From Reticulitermes speratus (lineage: Eukaryota; Arthropoda; Insecta; Blattodea; Rhinotermitidae), in contig JAJKFL010000427.1 of assembly GCA_021186555.1 (NCBI GenBank), forward strand, positions 21,749,238-21,813,237: DNA of 64,000 nucleotides. The letters are read 5' to 3'. Below the pieces are notes generated by a model. It searched no databases. It was not told the DNA's origin and saw only the letters and a program-made list of their open reading frames with translations. The position numbers and the translations under genes were made by a program. Shown piece after piece: positions 35,495 through 46,865 of this stretch (position 1 is its first letter; each line of letters starts with the position of its first letter).

Positions 35495-35640
35495 CACTGA
35501 CAGGAAAAAGTCGTGGTACTGGGAGAAAAATGTCCCAGTACCACTTTGTCCTCCACAAATCCTTGATGGACTGGCCAGGATGCGAACCTTGCCCTCGCCG
35601 GCAAGAGGTCTGTAACTAATCCCCTGAGGCTGGAAACATG
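35495..35640 (-). repeat. SINE-B, partial copy
   Basis: On the minus strand this matches the head of the 61.2-kb SINE: cctcttgccggcgagggcaa, aggttcgcatcctgg (B-box-like), cagtccat, then atttgtgg and ggtactgggac. It includes a local palindrome gtggtactggga / tcccagtaccac. It lacks the LINE-like 3' tail, so it is a truncated copy. Confidence 0.55.
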
Positions 35641-35986
35641 TAAAACAGTACTAAAGAAGGGAAGGAAAAATAGGCACAGACATTCATTGGTAAAGAAGAA
35701 TGAAACAAAAAGAAAAGAATAAACGGACGTACAGAGAATATATGGAGTAGGACTATTTTGCTCGTTTCCCTTAAATTTGTGTGTCTTCACCTGGTACGGG
35801 AACTTCATGTGAGGTGATACAGAAGTCTGCCACATATAAATACCCCATTAACATATTATACACTTTTCACAAAGAGACTCCATATTTGTCATTCTTTTAA
35901 CTTATTTAGATTTTCATTGTACTTTGTGTGTATAGTAGATGCATAACTGAAGAAACAGAGTTTAACTAGACAGACAGTGTAGGTAT

Positions 35987-36475
35987 AATGTAACATTGAG
36001 GCGCATTCGCATAACCATTGTTGCCGTGGAAAAGCAATAAGTATTAAGTATTATGAGTGTGTGTCTGTATTGTTGCATGCGCCGTGTTATATTCTGATCT
36101 GTGACCTGTCTACCTCTACTGTATTTTTCCATATTATCTCATAAATGACACGATTTTCGGAAAATTTACTGAAAATAAAAACTGTTTTTTGATATTCTGT
36201 ACAACTTTTGTCTGAAATATTTCTCATTCTAAGAAGAATTGAGCGAGATATTGTCATAAATCTACATATGTCTTCATGTAAAGTGGGCCTAGCCATTATT
36301 CTTGTAAGATTTTAATAAAACTTGAATTTTTTGACAGATTTTCGATATATACATAAATATCAAATTTCATGAAAGTCCGTCCAGTGGGAGCTGAGTTGTT
36401 CCATTTGGAGAGACAGACGGACAGACATGACGAAGATAATAGTCGCTTTTCGCAATTGTGCGAACGCGCCTAACA
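35987..36475 (+). repeat. Dispersed repeat X, copy 1
   Basis: ~490 bp match 38,357-39,357 after removal of the insertion there. Landmarks are gtaacattgaggcgc at the start and gtccgtccagtgggagctga near the end. The frame FHENPSSG / RNFANA seen in these repeats recurs in several insect genomes and is not evidence for a gene. Confidence 0.8.
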
Positions 36476-38356
36476 AATTGTAGATTAGGGTAATGCTGGA
36501 AGTTTTATAGGTTAGAAATTTATACTCAGTGACGACACCTACTGATTATGTGTGACGTGCGTGATGGGAAGTAGGGAAGCTAAAATAATGTTACGCAGAG
36601 TGTTTAAAAGGGAAGTATGCAGTGAAATGAAAATTTTTATTATCATAAGTTATAAAAACCTTAAACAACTGGTAATTACTTCCTCGTCTAACAATTCCTC
36701 AACCCACCGTGTTCAGGTGGCTGCTGATATATTGGGAAGCAGGAAAATATCGATTGTGGGGGCAGATTTCAAGGCTTCGGGCCAGTCAGAGCTACGGAAA
36801 TGAGGAGGGATAGATAGTGTATCCGAAATTTAAATGCTGTTGGCTCAGTGCCAGATGTATACCCTCCACCCTTTCCGTAGTTCTGATTGGTCCAAATCCT
36901 TGGAACCTTCCTATGTAATCGACACATTCCCGCCATATCACTTCAACATCCACTTAACCAAATTCTGTCACGCTGTGGAAATAAAACGTTAATTCGAAAC
37001 GTCGTAACAAACGCATTATACTAGACGATATAAACATTCATAAGACCATTATTTGACCACATATTTGTTTGTGCAGTCATCCCGTTACTTGGCCAGGTCT
37101 CCCGGCCGGCCATTTTGGCCAGTCGAATAGACTAGAAACACCAGCTTGTTTGTGCATTCTTATTTTTAAATGTTACTGTACTGTATACAACACGACGGTT
37201 AAAATAATGGTTATATTACTTACATAACTCTTCTCGAAATTACTTAACCCCAGATCTACATCTTATAGTGCATATCAAAGTACGCGTAAGTAAAGAGTTT
37301 TAATTACGAACCCCCGACCCGGCAAATGATCAACTCAGCTTACTCGTAAAACGACTTCAGACGGTAGCACTCTAATTTTAACGAAATTGAGTGTGAAGTA
37401 CAGTAGCCAGTATGATCCATTTTGTTACACAAACAAGACCCATCTGTCGGTCCTAATGTCACCGGTTTACTCCGATTCTCCTACTTCAAATTACAGAATT
37501 AATCAGCTGATCCATCGCTCTGCTTTGGATAGATATTCAGCAAGAAGGATGGGGTGGGAAATGGCAGTAATCTCGGATCACACAACGCTGTATACGAGGA
37601 AGGAAGGGGAATTCAGTCGGAGTCTCAGACTAGTGGTGAAAGTAATCGTTAGTGAATGATACTACATGGCTCACTTGGCAGACCTTGATCAGGATCCGTT
37701 CCAACCGCCCAGATTTTTATTGTAGAGTAGTCATTGAAGAATAAATTGTAAACGAATGTGGAAGGAAAAGGCTATAATCTGACGTAATATACCAGAGGGG
37801 GTGAGGAAAGCCACAAAGCTTCAGAATCTTTAGTATTCCGACCGACTTGAACCTTGCACTGCCAGAATAGAACAAAAAATCCTTGACCATAACATAAAAA
37901 TGCCACAGACGTACACAAGAATATTACTGTTTCTGGGATTTACACCGTCTAATCTGGTAGAGGTGTACCTAAATTTCAGAGGTGCCTGCTTCCTCCGTCA
38001 TTAGGATATCTACACTAATGACAGATGCAGCACCCACGTATCACACGTCTGGTCACAACCCAGGAGACAGAAGTTCGTTTGTGTATGCCCGTTTCACATT
38101 CTATTTTCTGGTTGACGCTTCCGGTATGTCCTATTTTGTTTTCACAATCACCATCGCAAGAACGTCAGATCTCAGTACCATACACGAAAGTGTCCAACAC
38201 CGTTGCCTACTGCATGTAATTGGCTGGTAAAAGCCAGTAATGCGAAGGTTTCCTGAGGACGTATACAAAAATTTAAAAACCGGTTTGACTTTCATTCACA
38301 TGCAAGTATCTGGTTCACTTTCTATAGGTCTTACAAGACAGGCAGTATGCGTGTAA
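36476..38356. other. No gene recognised
   Basis: This is intergenic DNA with short ORFs only (for example 37,387-37,659). No repeat with a second copy in the window was noticed. Confidence 0.5.
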
Positions 38357-39357
38357 ACGTAACATTGAGGCGCCTTCGCGTAACCATTGTTGCCGTGCAA
38401 AATCAAGAACTATTACATATTCTGAGTGTGTGTGTGTGTCTGTAGCCTTTTTCTTCTTCTTCTTCTTCTTCTTCTTCTTCTTCTTCTTCTCCTTTCTATG
38501 GGCCCGTCGGCATTCGCTCCGGATGCACCACAGCCTTTAGGCTTATTGTGCTCACCCTTAGTCTTTCTTTCAGCATTGGTTCATTAGCCCTGTGCTACTA
38601 ATAAAGAGACACAGGTCTTTTAGTGGAGCCAAGCTTATATCTCTTTGTTCAGCGAACATCTTCCCAAAAGAGCTTATAACGTTGTCGAGCCAGTGCCTCA
38701 CAACCACAAACAATATGGTGCACAGTTTCAGTCTCCGACCCACAAAATCTGCAGGTCGGATCTCCTTCGAAGATGCCCATTATGTTTAAGTGCTTTCTCA
38801 CAGGTGCATGTCCTGTGAGGAATGCTACTACTGATCTAAGTTGATTCCTGCTCAATTTAATCAGGCCATCAGCTTTCTTCTTGCATGGTCCATTGATAAA
38901 AAGTTTGCCATGTTTGTGACCTGGTATACTGTTCCAGGTAGGTCTGTAGCCTTAGTGATGGAAAGCGCATTCACCGTATTATTTTGTCGTCTGTGGCCTG
39001 TCTGTCTCTACCATATTTTCCCACATTATCTCATAAACGGCACTATTTTCGGGACAAAATTACTGACGATAAAAGTTGTTTTTTTGATTTTCTGTACAAA
39101 TTTGTCTGAAATATTTCTGATTCTAAGAATAATTCAGCGAGATATTGTAATAAATGTACATAGGTCTTTCTGTAACTTATCCGTTATTCTTATCAGATGT
39201 TAATCAAACTTGAATTTTCTCGACAGATTATCGAAAAATTCTTAAATATCAAATTTCATGAAAACCCGTCCAGTGGGAACCGAGTTGTTCCATGCGGCCA
39301 AGCAGACATCACAAAGCCAACAGTCGATTTTCGCAATTTTGCGAACGCGGCTAAAAA
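38357..39357 (+). repeat. Dispersed repeat X, copy 2, split by a LINE stub
   Basis: The left part (38,357-38,449) and right part (38,954-39,357) together match copy 1 at 35,987-36,475. The interruption is a LINE 3' fragment with a 12-bp duplication of gtctgtagcctt at 38,438-38,449 and 38,942-38,953. Confidence 0.85.
38450..38941 (-). pseudogene. RNase H-bearing LINE, 3' stub (copy 2)
   Basis: On the minus strand an open frame (38,855-38,649) reads FLTGHAPVRKHLNIMGIFEG and CRFCGSETETVHHIVCGC, closely matching the copy at 27.0-27.2 kb. The 3' UTR has cacaataagcctaaaggctg and the 3' end is a (gaa)n run, seen on the plus strand as (ttc)n at 38,450-38,490. It is 5'-truncated within the C-terminal zinc region. 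The clean 12-bp target duplication marks a genuine insertion. Confidence 0.88.
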
Positions 39358-40994
39358 TGCATACTTTAAAACATTAATGCCCATTTTAAACATTTGTTGC
39401 TCACTAATGTTTATTTTTTAAAATGTGTATTTCGCTCTATATTAAATAGTTTGGTTTGCAATGGTAAACAAAATAATACATCTTGCAGTACACGTATCAG
39501 ACTTCTCATATGCGAACTGTACGTTTCATTTAATCTTTTTCTGACAAACATTGTCCCTCTTTGACAACACAGCTCTACAAGGACGGGATTATAACAAGTA
39601 CACTCGTAATTTACGTTTCTGATATAGAAGCTACTGATTACAGTTTATACGCGGCCAATCGTTCTGCACAGTGCTGGGGAAATTTATCTACACAAGTCTG
39701 AACTTGCGTTTGAAGCTGCGACTTTGCAAAGCGTGCAATATTGTTAGTGTTTACGTTTCCAGTCTTGTAATTTTTACGTCGCTTTTCATTATTCATTAGT
39801 TGCCGCGAAAAATGACTTTAAGCCAAAGTGAGAACGTCGAAAACAGTATGTTGCGGCATTGGCTGACAGAATTCAAGTACTTACTATTCGTTATTATGTC
39901 AGTATAAATTTACCTATTGCAGAAACACTAGGAGGTGTCCTGTTGCCATATACCAGTTATTATCAGAACCACTTGGCACTGATATTGCACTGCAAGTATG
40001 AGTAACTAACTATTTCTGTTTCGTTGAGAAACTCCATTGAGAGCGGTCACGGGGACACGTGAAACAGTGAAGGTCCGATAGCCTTTGTCTCTCACATTGC
40101 GGGAATAATATTTTTATTTACGATATAGACGTTCGTTGAAATCGAATAGCCTTCATAACTACTCGAAATTGTGCAGGGAATTAAAGAATTTTAAATTTTA
40201 GGTTTGGTGTTTGAAAGAACCAAAAATAATAAACTAGACATATCTAGACAGATTTTTACGGAAAAATAGTAATATTGGGCACAAAGTATTTAGTTGCTAA
40301 AGGGAAACACGAAACAGAGATCTTTGAAGGTTATAAAGAATCATTGTTTTCTAGCTGTAATATAAATTGTGGGCCGGTCACTAAATATTAACTTGTGTCA
40401 CCCCGGCCTAATGGGGAGGGGACACTGCGTGGTGGTGAACTGGGTTGAACTGGTTCAGAGCCGAGCAAGTATCGACTTTTCATGCCAGTTATTGAGCTAA
40501 GAAAGGCAGTGGACGTTCATATTCTGTTCCGAAATAGCCTTGTGGTACGTGACGACTTACTCTTTTTTTTCAAACGTTCCCTTCATTCTCTCTATACGCC
40601 TTCAGGGTGTTGTGCTTAGCCACAGTGTGGTTTAGAATTATAACTTCCACTTGTAGATGCTTTTACGACGCTATAATCCTTTAACCAACTGTTACCTCAG
40701 TCTTCCGGCCTATAAGTAATGTGTCTGTGTCTTAAAACCTTGTTCATAACGCTGTTATATCATGACTTATCAACCAAGTTAGTGCATTGTACAGACCTGC
40801 TCCTGTTATGAAACCCAAATTTTTATCCCTATGTTTACAAAAACACGTCAGTGGTTTCTGCCCTGGATTACCTCAGTTAACCTTTCTTCGTTAAGATATA
40901 TATTTCAATATTACAATCCTATCAAAGCCTAGGTGTTCTGGGATGTTCCAACACAACCTTAACATGGAATTATCTCTTCCCATGCATGTTTCAT
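39358..40994. other. No gene recognised
   Basis: This is AT-rich intergenic DNA. No coding or repeat signature was identified. Confidence 0.5.
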
Positions 40995-41135
40995 TATTGA
41001 TCCGGCTCAGGATTGGGACAGGTGGCGGGCTCTTGTAAAAGCGGTAATGAGCTTTTGGGTTCCATAAAATGCGGGGAATTTCTTGACTGGCTGAGAATCT
41101 ATTAGCTTTTCAGGAAATACTCTGCTGTTTGTAGT
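40995..41135 (+). repeat. RTE-like LINE 3' stub, copy 2
   Basis: With one slip it reads [26 protein letters not shown], and a tail matching the other stubs. It is ~140 bp long. Confidence 0.6.
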
Positions 41136-41369
41136 TAGTTAGCATGTTTTATTTTGCAGTTTCTGGCCGTACATAGCCCATTATTTGAAGAATACAAATT
41201 TATACATTATCCAGAGGCGTATGTGCTGATTTCTTTGTCCATTTGTTCCCCAGATTAAGAGACAAAAGTTCACTCATATACAGACAGCAAGGAAAGTAAC
41301 GGTATTATCCATGTTTGTATATTTTAAAGTTAAAGTTCGTCAAAAACCTCTCTTGTTAAACGCTAAAAT

Positions 41370-41765
41370 TTTTCGTCCGGCAGAAATTCACACGCAGATT
41401 GTTGAAGTGCAAGGTGAAGGTGCAGTAAACAAAGGGAATATGAGGAAATGGTGTCGGTTGTTCAAAGAAGGTAGAACCAAAAGTGCATGATGAGGAACGA
41501 AGTGGGCGCCCGTGTGTGGTCACGGATGATTTGAAAGAAAAATTGAATGCAAAATTCGGGAAAACAGGAGATTCACAGTTTCTGAATTAAACGTACATTA
41601 TTTTCGTCGGCCAGAGTCTGAGAAGTGACCAAGAAACTAAAGACATTGTGCAGGGCTGGCTGTAAGGCTTGCGGTGACCTGTTTCGACTAAAGCATACAA
41701 AAATTGGTCCCACGGAATGACAAGTGCCTCAGTTTACATGGCGACTGTGTGGAGAAGTAGTTTAA
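41370..41765 (+). pseudogene. Internally deleted mariner transposase
   Basis: The N-terminal HTH part is clear: AEIHTQIVEVQGEGAVNKGN, MRKWCRLFKEGRT, a frameshift, then DEERSGRPCVVTDDLKEK. After ~41,640 the frame jumps to C-terminal sequence (KCLSLHGDCVEK). The whole catalytic core with its D,D34D residues is missing, so only ~400 bp of an ~1.3-kb element remain. It differs in sequence from the intact mariner at 13.3 kb, so it is another lineage. Confidence 0.75.
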
Positions 41766-42084
41766 TGTAGGCACCAACATTTTGCAGTAAAGATGTTTTT
41801 TAAAAGTTTTTAAACGCTTTTTCCACCCAACCTGTTCTTAGTTTCTGGACGCGCTACGTAGTCTACGAACATATGAAAAGGCAGCATAAGTAACATCAGA
41901 TTTGTTTTTTCATATAATAACGAAAAATTGCATTTCCTACATGTATGGTACTTAACATGCTATGGAACCAATGACTATATTTAGACTTCTTTTAATGAGC
42001 AAATGGAACTGAGCTCAGCATTTCAACCGCAGAATCAGCAGATGACTGGCTGTACACACAAGTAGAGGAAGATAAATTTCCATG
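41766..42084. other. Flank of the mariner remnant, no gene seen
   Basis: This is AT-rich sequence with no recognisable terminal repeat. Confidence 0.4.
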
Positions 42085-42363
42085 TAAGGTAAAGTTCACC
42101 TTAGAACAGGCCATGAAGGCCCAGAGGGGGAGTAGAGTTATAGCTGTACTCTTTCTTTAACCTCGGCGCTAGAGGGGGGTGGGTGGTCAACGCCACGCCC
42201 CAGCCGCTTTACCCCCGTGAATGACCCGGTACCCATTGTACAGGAGGCTGGGTGGGCCCCAGGGCCGGTCTGGACGGGTGCTGAAAATCTCGCCCCCACC
42301 GGGATTCGATCCGGACCGTCCAGCTCGTAGCGAGTCACTATACCGACTACGCTATCCCGGCCC
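42085..42363 (-). repeat. SINE-A, copy 1 (tRNA-derived)
   Basis: On the minus strand it starts gggccgggatagcgtagtcg (A-box tagcgtagtcgg) followed by ggatcgaatcc (B-box), a GC-rich body with cagcctcctgtacaatgggt, and the 3' end aactttacctt. ccatgta lies at both outer edges and may be the target duplication. It is the best-preserved copy. Confidence 0.85.
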
Positions 42364-43069
42364 ATGTAGCAATGCAAAATTACCTTAATTTCGATGTTTA
42401 CTGCGAAATTGTGGAGTGTACACGGGCAACAAACTTCAATTAGCGACCAAAGAGGATCATAATTTTCAATCGTAAGATGATGATGATGATAATAATAATA
42501 ACATTAGCGATAGCAAATAAAATTTTGGCTTATATAATGAGGACACTGAAAATGTCACAACTCATTATTCCAAAACAGTCTCCTTTTCTTGACTTAATCC
42601 AGCGTCAGCTTATAATTTAAAAAACCATGTTTCGGAAGCCGGTTACAAGGGGCCCACCTGATAGATTACTTTCAGCTCCTTAAGACGGAAGCAGAGACGG
42701 CTTCCAAAACGTGTTTTAATTGTAAATCGACGTTTGTTGACGTCCGAAATTGTAGATTGTTTGGAAGTACAACACGACATTTTCAAATCCCAAGAGATTG
42801 AACTGTGACTCAGCAATTTTAAGTTATTCACTGTTGGCTTTTAAATGCGCCATTATTGTGTCAAGTCGTGCGGTCGGTCGAGAGCAGTGTGGTGTGTCAG
42901 ACGTTAGCCGGTGGTGTTTACATTACAATAAATGCTGACATTAAATATTAATATTTAAATAGTTTATACGTACAGGAAAAATACCTAATACGAATACATA
43001 AGTACAAAACTATAACTTTTCCTGTTGTTTTATATGAGTGTGAAAATTTTTCTCTTACGTTAAGGGAAG
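42364..43069. other. No gene recognised; short (gat)n/(aat)n
   Basis: A short trinucleotide run lies at ~42,476-42,502. Otherwise this is plain intergenic DNA. Confidence 0.5.
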
Positions 43070-43520
43070 AACAGTGGCTGAGGGGAGTTCGAAAGTAGGA
43101 TATTTAGGAAGATATTTGGGTTTAAGATGAAGTAACAGAAGTTTGGAACACGTTGCGTCAGGTGGAGCTTCATAATTGATACTACTCAAAAAATATTGTT
43201 AAGGTGACCAAGGAGGATCACATAGGCAGGTCAGGTGGCTGGTGTGAGGAAGGAAGAAACGCATACAGTTTTTCAGTGGGTAAACATGAAAGAAGGATAC
43301 CACTTGAAAGACGTAGACGCATGGGAGAATAATATTAAAATCCATCTTAAAGAAATAGAGTAAAATGACTTGCCTGGATTTATCTGTCTTAGTATACGGG
43401 CATCTGGCGGACTGTTGTGAACACGGTGAAGAACCTTCGGTATCCATAATATTTGGGCACATTCTTAACTAACTGAGGAACTCTTACTTTCTGAAGGAAG
43501 GTCTCTGCTCCATGAACTTA
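43070..43520 (+). repeat. RTE-like LINE 3' stub, copy 3 (longest)
   Basis: Across frames it reads RVFRKIFGFKMK, WENNIKIHLKEIE and a decayed tail ending SEGRSLLHEL. This is the order of the C-terminus of insect RTE-like LINEs. It has many stops. Confidence 0.6.
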
Positions 43521-44734
43521 CTTATAATAAGTGTAGCACTTACATACATGTATATTTCACATGTTTCAATCGGGAAGTTATCAGTTGACAGCGTCATTAA
43601 ATAAAATTCCATATATTTTAACTTCCCAATTTTTTTAACTTTGCGCTTTGAAATACTCCCCATTTACACGTTTTCTGAACTCCGTGGAAGATTGTTACAC
43701 ATTCATTTCTCTAGTTTCTGATGTAAATTCAGTGTTACAGAATGACATTTCTTTTAATGACCTATTAGTTTCGCTTGTACTTTAATAAATGCTCGTCATA
43801 TGGAGAAACTTTCCCAGTAAGACCCAGGATCATGATAAGGGTCTTTTATGCAACAAGCTGATTTTACGAAACAGTACAAATTTCTATAGAGCTTCGTGTA
43901 AATTAAATTATTCATTTGACTAAACACATTTGTCTGATAAGTTCACGAAATTTAGTCGAAGTCCATTCAGTAGTTTCTAACATGAAATTTGCGGAAAATC
44001 ACATGCGATATGACTATTATGCATTTACTTTATGTATTATGTACGAATAACACATGAAGGTGAACATAAAAAAAAAGTTAAAGCTTTATTTCCATTCTTA
44101 GTATATATAAATCAGCTATACAGAGTGCAAGTTGTTCCATACACCAATTTCCATGTGATTTCGAGAAACGAGACACCCGCACTGCCCGCAACGAGTGAAC
44201 ATAATATTTCACTTGAAAGTAATAGCCTTTTTTGAATCGACCATCCTAATAGGCTAATTACCTTGCATGCTTTTCTATCATTTCCGTTTTTGGGGGACAT
44301 CAAAGTTGAATATGAAGCTGCTTTACAGACGGATTAAATTGTACGTTTTATTTTTCTCGACTGACTGTTGAAGTTAAAACTTCAAACGGGCCGTATGCGG
44401 GAGGCATGACATCCCGTCTTCACAAGAGCATGATTAATGACGTGGAGGTGTTTCTCCATTCCCTACACCAGAAGGCGAAATGCAAGTAAAAGGGGTGGAA
44501 ACCAAAAGAAAAGTAGTAACTTCATAACGATTTTGAGGAATTATATTTTGCTCTTTTCGAGTTAAGGGTAGACTGCGGAGTAGTAATACGTATTTAAAGG
44601 ATTTAAATAGGGTATTGCTGCACTCCATGAGGCGATTATTGGGTCCATGGTGATTAATGCTGTATCAAAGTTTGATCTCGCCACATTCTGAAGACGCTGT
44701 AGATGGAGGTTAGACCTCCAGGAGTAAAGTAATT
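43521..44734. other. No gene recognised
   Basis: This is intergenic DNA with short ORFs only. Confidence 0.5.
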
Positions 44735-45018
44735 CAGTAGGAGTCGGTATAGCGACTCGCTACAAGCTGGACGGTCCGGGGATCGAATCCCGGTGGTGGG
44801 CGAGATTTTCAGCACCCGTCCAGATCGGACCTGGGGCCCACCCAGCCTCCTGTACAATGCGTACCGGGTCATTCCTGGGCGTAAAGCGGCCTGGGCGTGG
44901 CGTTGAACACCCGCCCTTATTTAGCGCCAAGGTTAAAGAAAGAGTAGATCGATGCCTCCACTCCCCGTCTCTGCCTTCATCGCCTGTTCTAGGAGGAACT
45001 TTACCTTTGTAAGTCAGG
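44735..45018 (+). repeat. SINE-A, copy 2
   Basis: The head gagtcggtatagcgactcgc, B-box gggatcgaatccc, body cagcctcctgtacaatgcgt and end aactttacctttg match copy 1 in the opposite orientation. The first ~10 bases of the head are lost. Confidence 0.85.
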
Positions 45019-45129
45019 AGTGCAACAGAGCGGCTTGTGAACGTCACTGGTGTGGCTGGCGCAACTTGGCGTAAAACTAATATTCCGTTACTAACTCTAA
45101 GTCCAACAAAATGCACTTGTCAGTTTTCA

Positions 45130-45165
45130 TATATTATTATTAGTATTATTATTATTATTACACAT
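45130..45165. repeat. (att)n microsatellite at the end of a hammerhead-bearing sequence
   Basis: This is a short attatt run. On the minus strand it directly follows the hammerhead-like core and could be the 3' end of a decayed Penelope-like copy. Confidence 0.6.
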
Positions 45166-45173
45166 TATTCTCC

Positions 45174-45206
45174 TACATGTTTCGGCCCTTTCTGGGCCAT
45201 CATCAG
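45174..45206 (-). ncRNA. Hammerhead-like ribozyme core, single copy
   Basis: On the minus strand: ctgatga, t, stem II ggccc/gggcc with loop agaaa, gaaac-at-gta. The core has the canonical CUGAUGA box and a perfect 5-bp stem II, with the same extra U as the copies at 31-32 kb. Confidence 0.5.
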
Positions 45207-46590
45207 AGAGAAATAAAATAAAATAAAAAATATGTGTAAAACACTAGAGTGTATTACGCTATGAAGTGCAGGTCGTGCATGTATAAAATATAATAGCAAG
45301 TTGAATAGATACAGTACAAATATTGATTGCAACATGGACAATTAAAAGTAGTATTAACAAGAGTGTGTTCAGTTGTCATAAGTCGTATGTATATAAAAAT
45401 GTTTTAATACAACATGTTATTTTGCACTGAAACATCTACTACATTTCTTCATATGAACGCAGTCCTGTAAAAATATTAACATTTTTAATTAAAACTTGTA
45501 AACCTGTGAATTGTGATTGTCTTGAATCTAGTAATAAATACGGAGTAACTGAGTAAGAAAAAATATAGTAAAAATATAAAATAAAATTAACCCTTTAAAG
45601 ACGAAACGTGTCTGTTTTTTGTAAGAACTCTGTGCGTGCGGCGTAGTAAACATTCTCTATCTCGGTTACAAAAACCCAATCTGTTAAAGCTGTATAAGGC
45701 AAAAGTCGCTGTTTGTTCTGAGATCCGTACAGAACACATAAATGCAATGTGAACACCATGAAGAATTTTTGAATGTTGAACCTGGTGATACGTAAAGTAG
45801 CCGATAGGCTGCAAAAAAGGTTATTGATATACGTAGTATATGCATACGCGTTAAGTTTAATTGTGATGTACGGTGTTTAAGTAACACAATAATGAACCGA
45901 TTGTGTGGCGTGGTACGTTGATGTTTCAGCTGTACGCCTTACACGCATGCGTGTAGTACGTGTATGTCATACATTATTTCATGAAGATGATTCAATTCAC
46001 CAAAATTGTTTTCTTTTATTAATTTGCCTTGGTGCTGATACATTTAGATACGAAATTTCTCCAGGCAGTTCATACACCAACTATTTGAGTTGATTTGATT
46101 AAATCCGAGCCATTGTATGCAGCTTTAAACTTCGCCATTCTAAAATGAGTTCAGTATCCTACGTTTGTATTCAGATTTAATAATGTAAACCTTCTATTTC
46201 GTTGTTTACGCACTGCGTTGACGAATGGAGGGATTTTATTACACTGTCTGTGAACGGCAGTGATGGTTATTGATTCCGTTTTCACGGTTGCTGTCCTAAC
46301 GTTTGGGCGTTGGACGAATTTACTATTACGGTAAAATAAATGAGAGAGGATTTAGGTGTCCTGGCTAAGTCGTGGCTAGTGTTAGTTGCGTCATGATGCG
46401 ATACGGGTATACAGTTAGTTACGACGATGGTAAATGAAACATGACACGTAGTTCATGTGAAATGAATAACTTTACCGTAATACGTCCTGTAATAATTTGT
46501 GGTCCACAACGTTACAGATCCACCCACACACGTTTATACATTGCTTTTACAATTAGACGCTGTATGACGATGAATTATATGTGAGAATCG
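45207..46590. other. No gene recognised
   Basis: This is AT-rich DNA, part of which (45,207-45,590) may belong to the element carrying the hammerhead-like core. No ORF of note. Confidence 0.4.
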
Positions 46591-46865
46591 GGGTACACTA
46601 GGATAGGGCCTGGACAACCGAGGAATCGTTGTTCGATTGCTGACAGGGGTAAGAGCCTTGTCTTGTCTCCAATGCGTCCAGATCGGCACTGCGGTCCACT
46701 CATCATCCTGTTGAATAGATACCAGATGTAAAGTAACCGGGCCGTGAACCTGACCACTTAACTATATCTAGTGCCAAGGTTAAGAGTAATTGGCCCTGTA
46801 CCCCCACTTCCCCATATGTCTTCACGGCGTGCATAGAGACAAATTTACCTTTGTGCATATCAGGC
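46591..46865 (+). repeat. SINE-A, copy 3 (old)
   Basis: A decayed head (ctaggatagggcctggac, ggaatcgttgttcgattgc) is followed by catcctgttgaatagatacc and the end aaatttaccttt. More diverged than copies 1 and 2. Confidence 0.65.

Noticed and set aside
39197-39421. ORF with FHENPSSG...RNFANA as a possible gene
   Set aside because: The same phrase occurs in the other repeat X copies and is known from insect repetitive DNA.
42300-42363. A functional tRNA gene
   Set aside because: The head lacks a consistent cloverleaf and is followed by a SINE body shared by four other copies.
45585-45610. ttaaccctttaaagac as a piggyBac-like end
   Set aside because: The TTAA and CCCTTT match, but no mirrored end or transposase was found.
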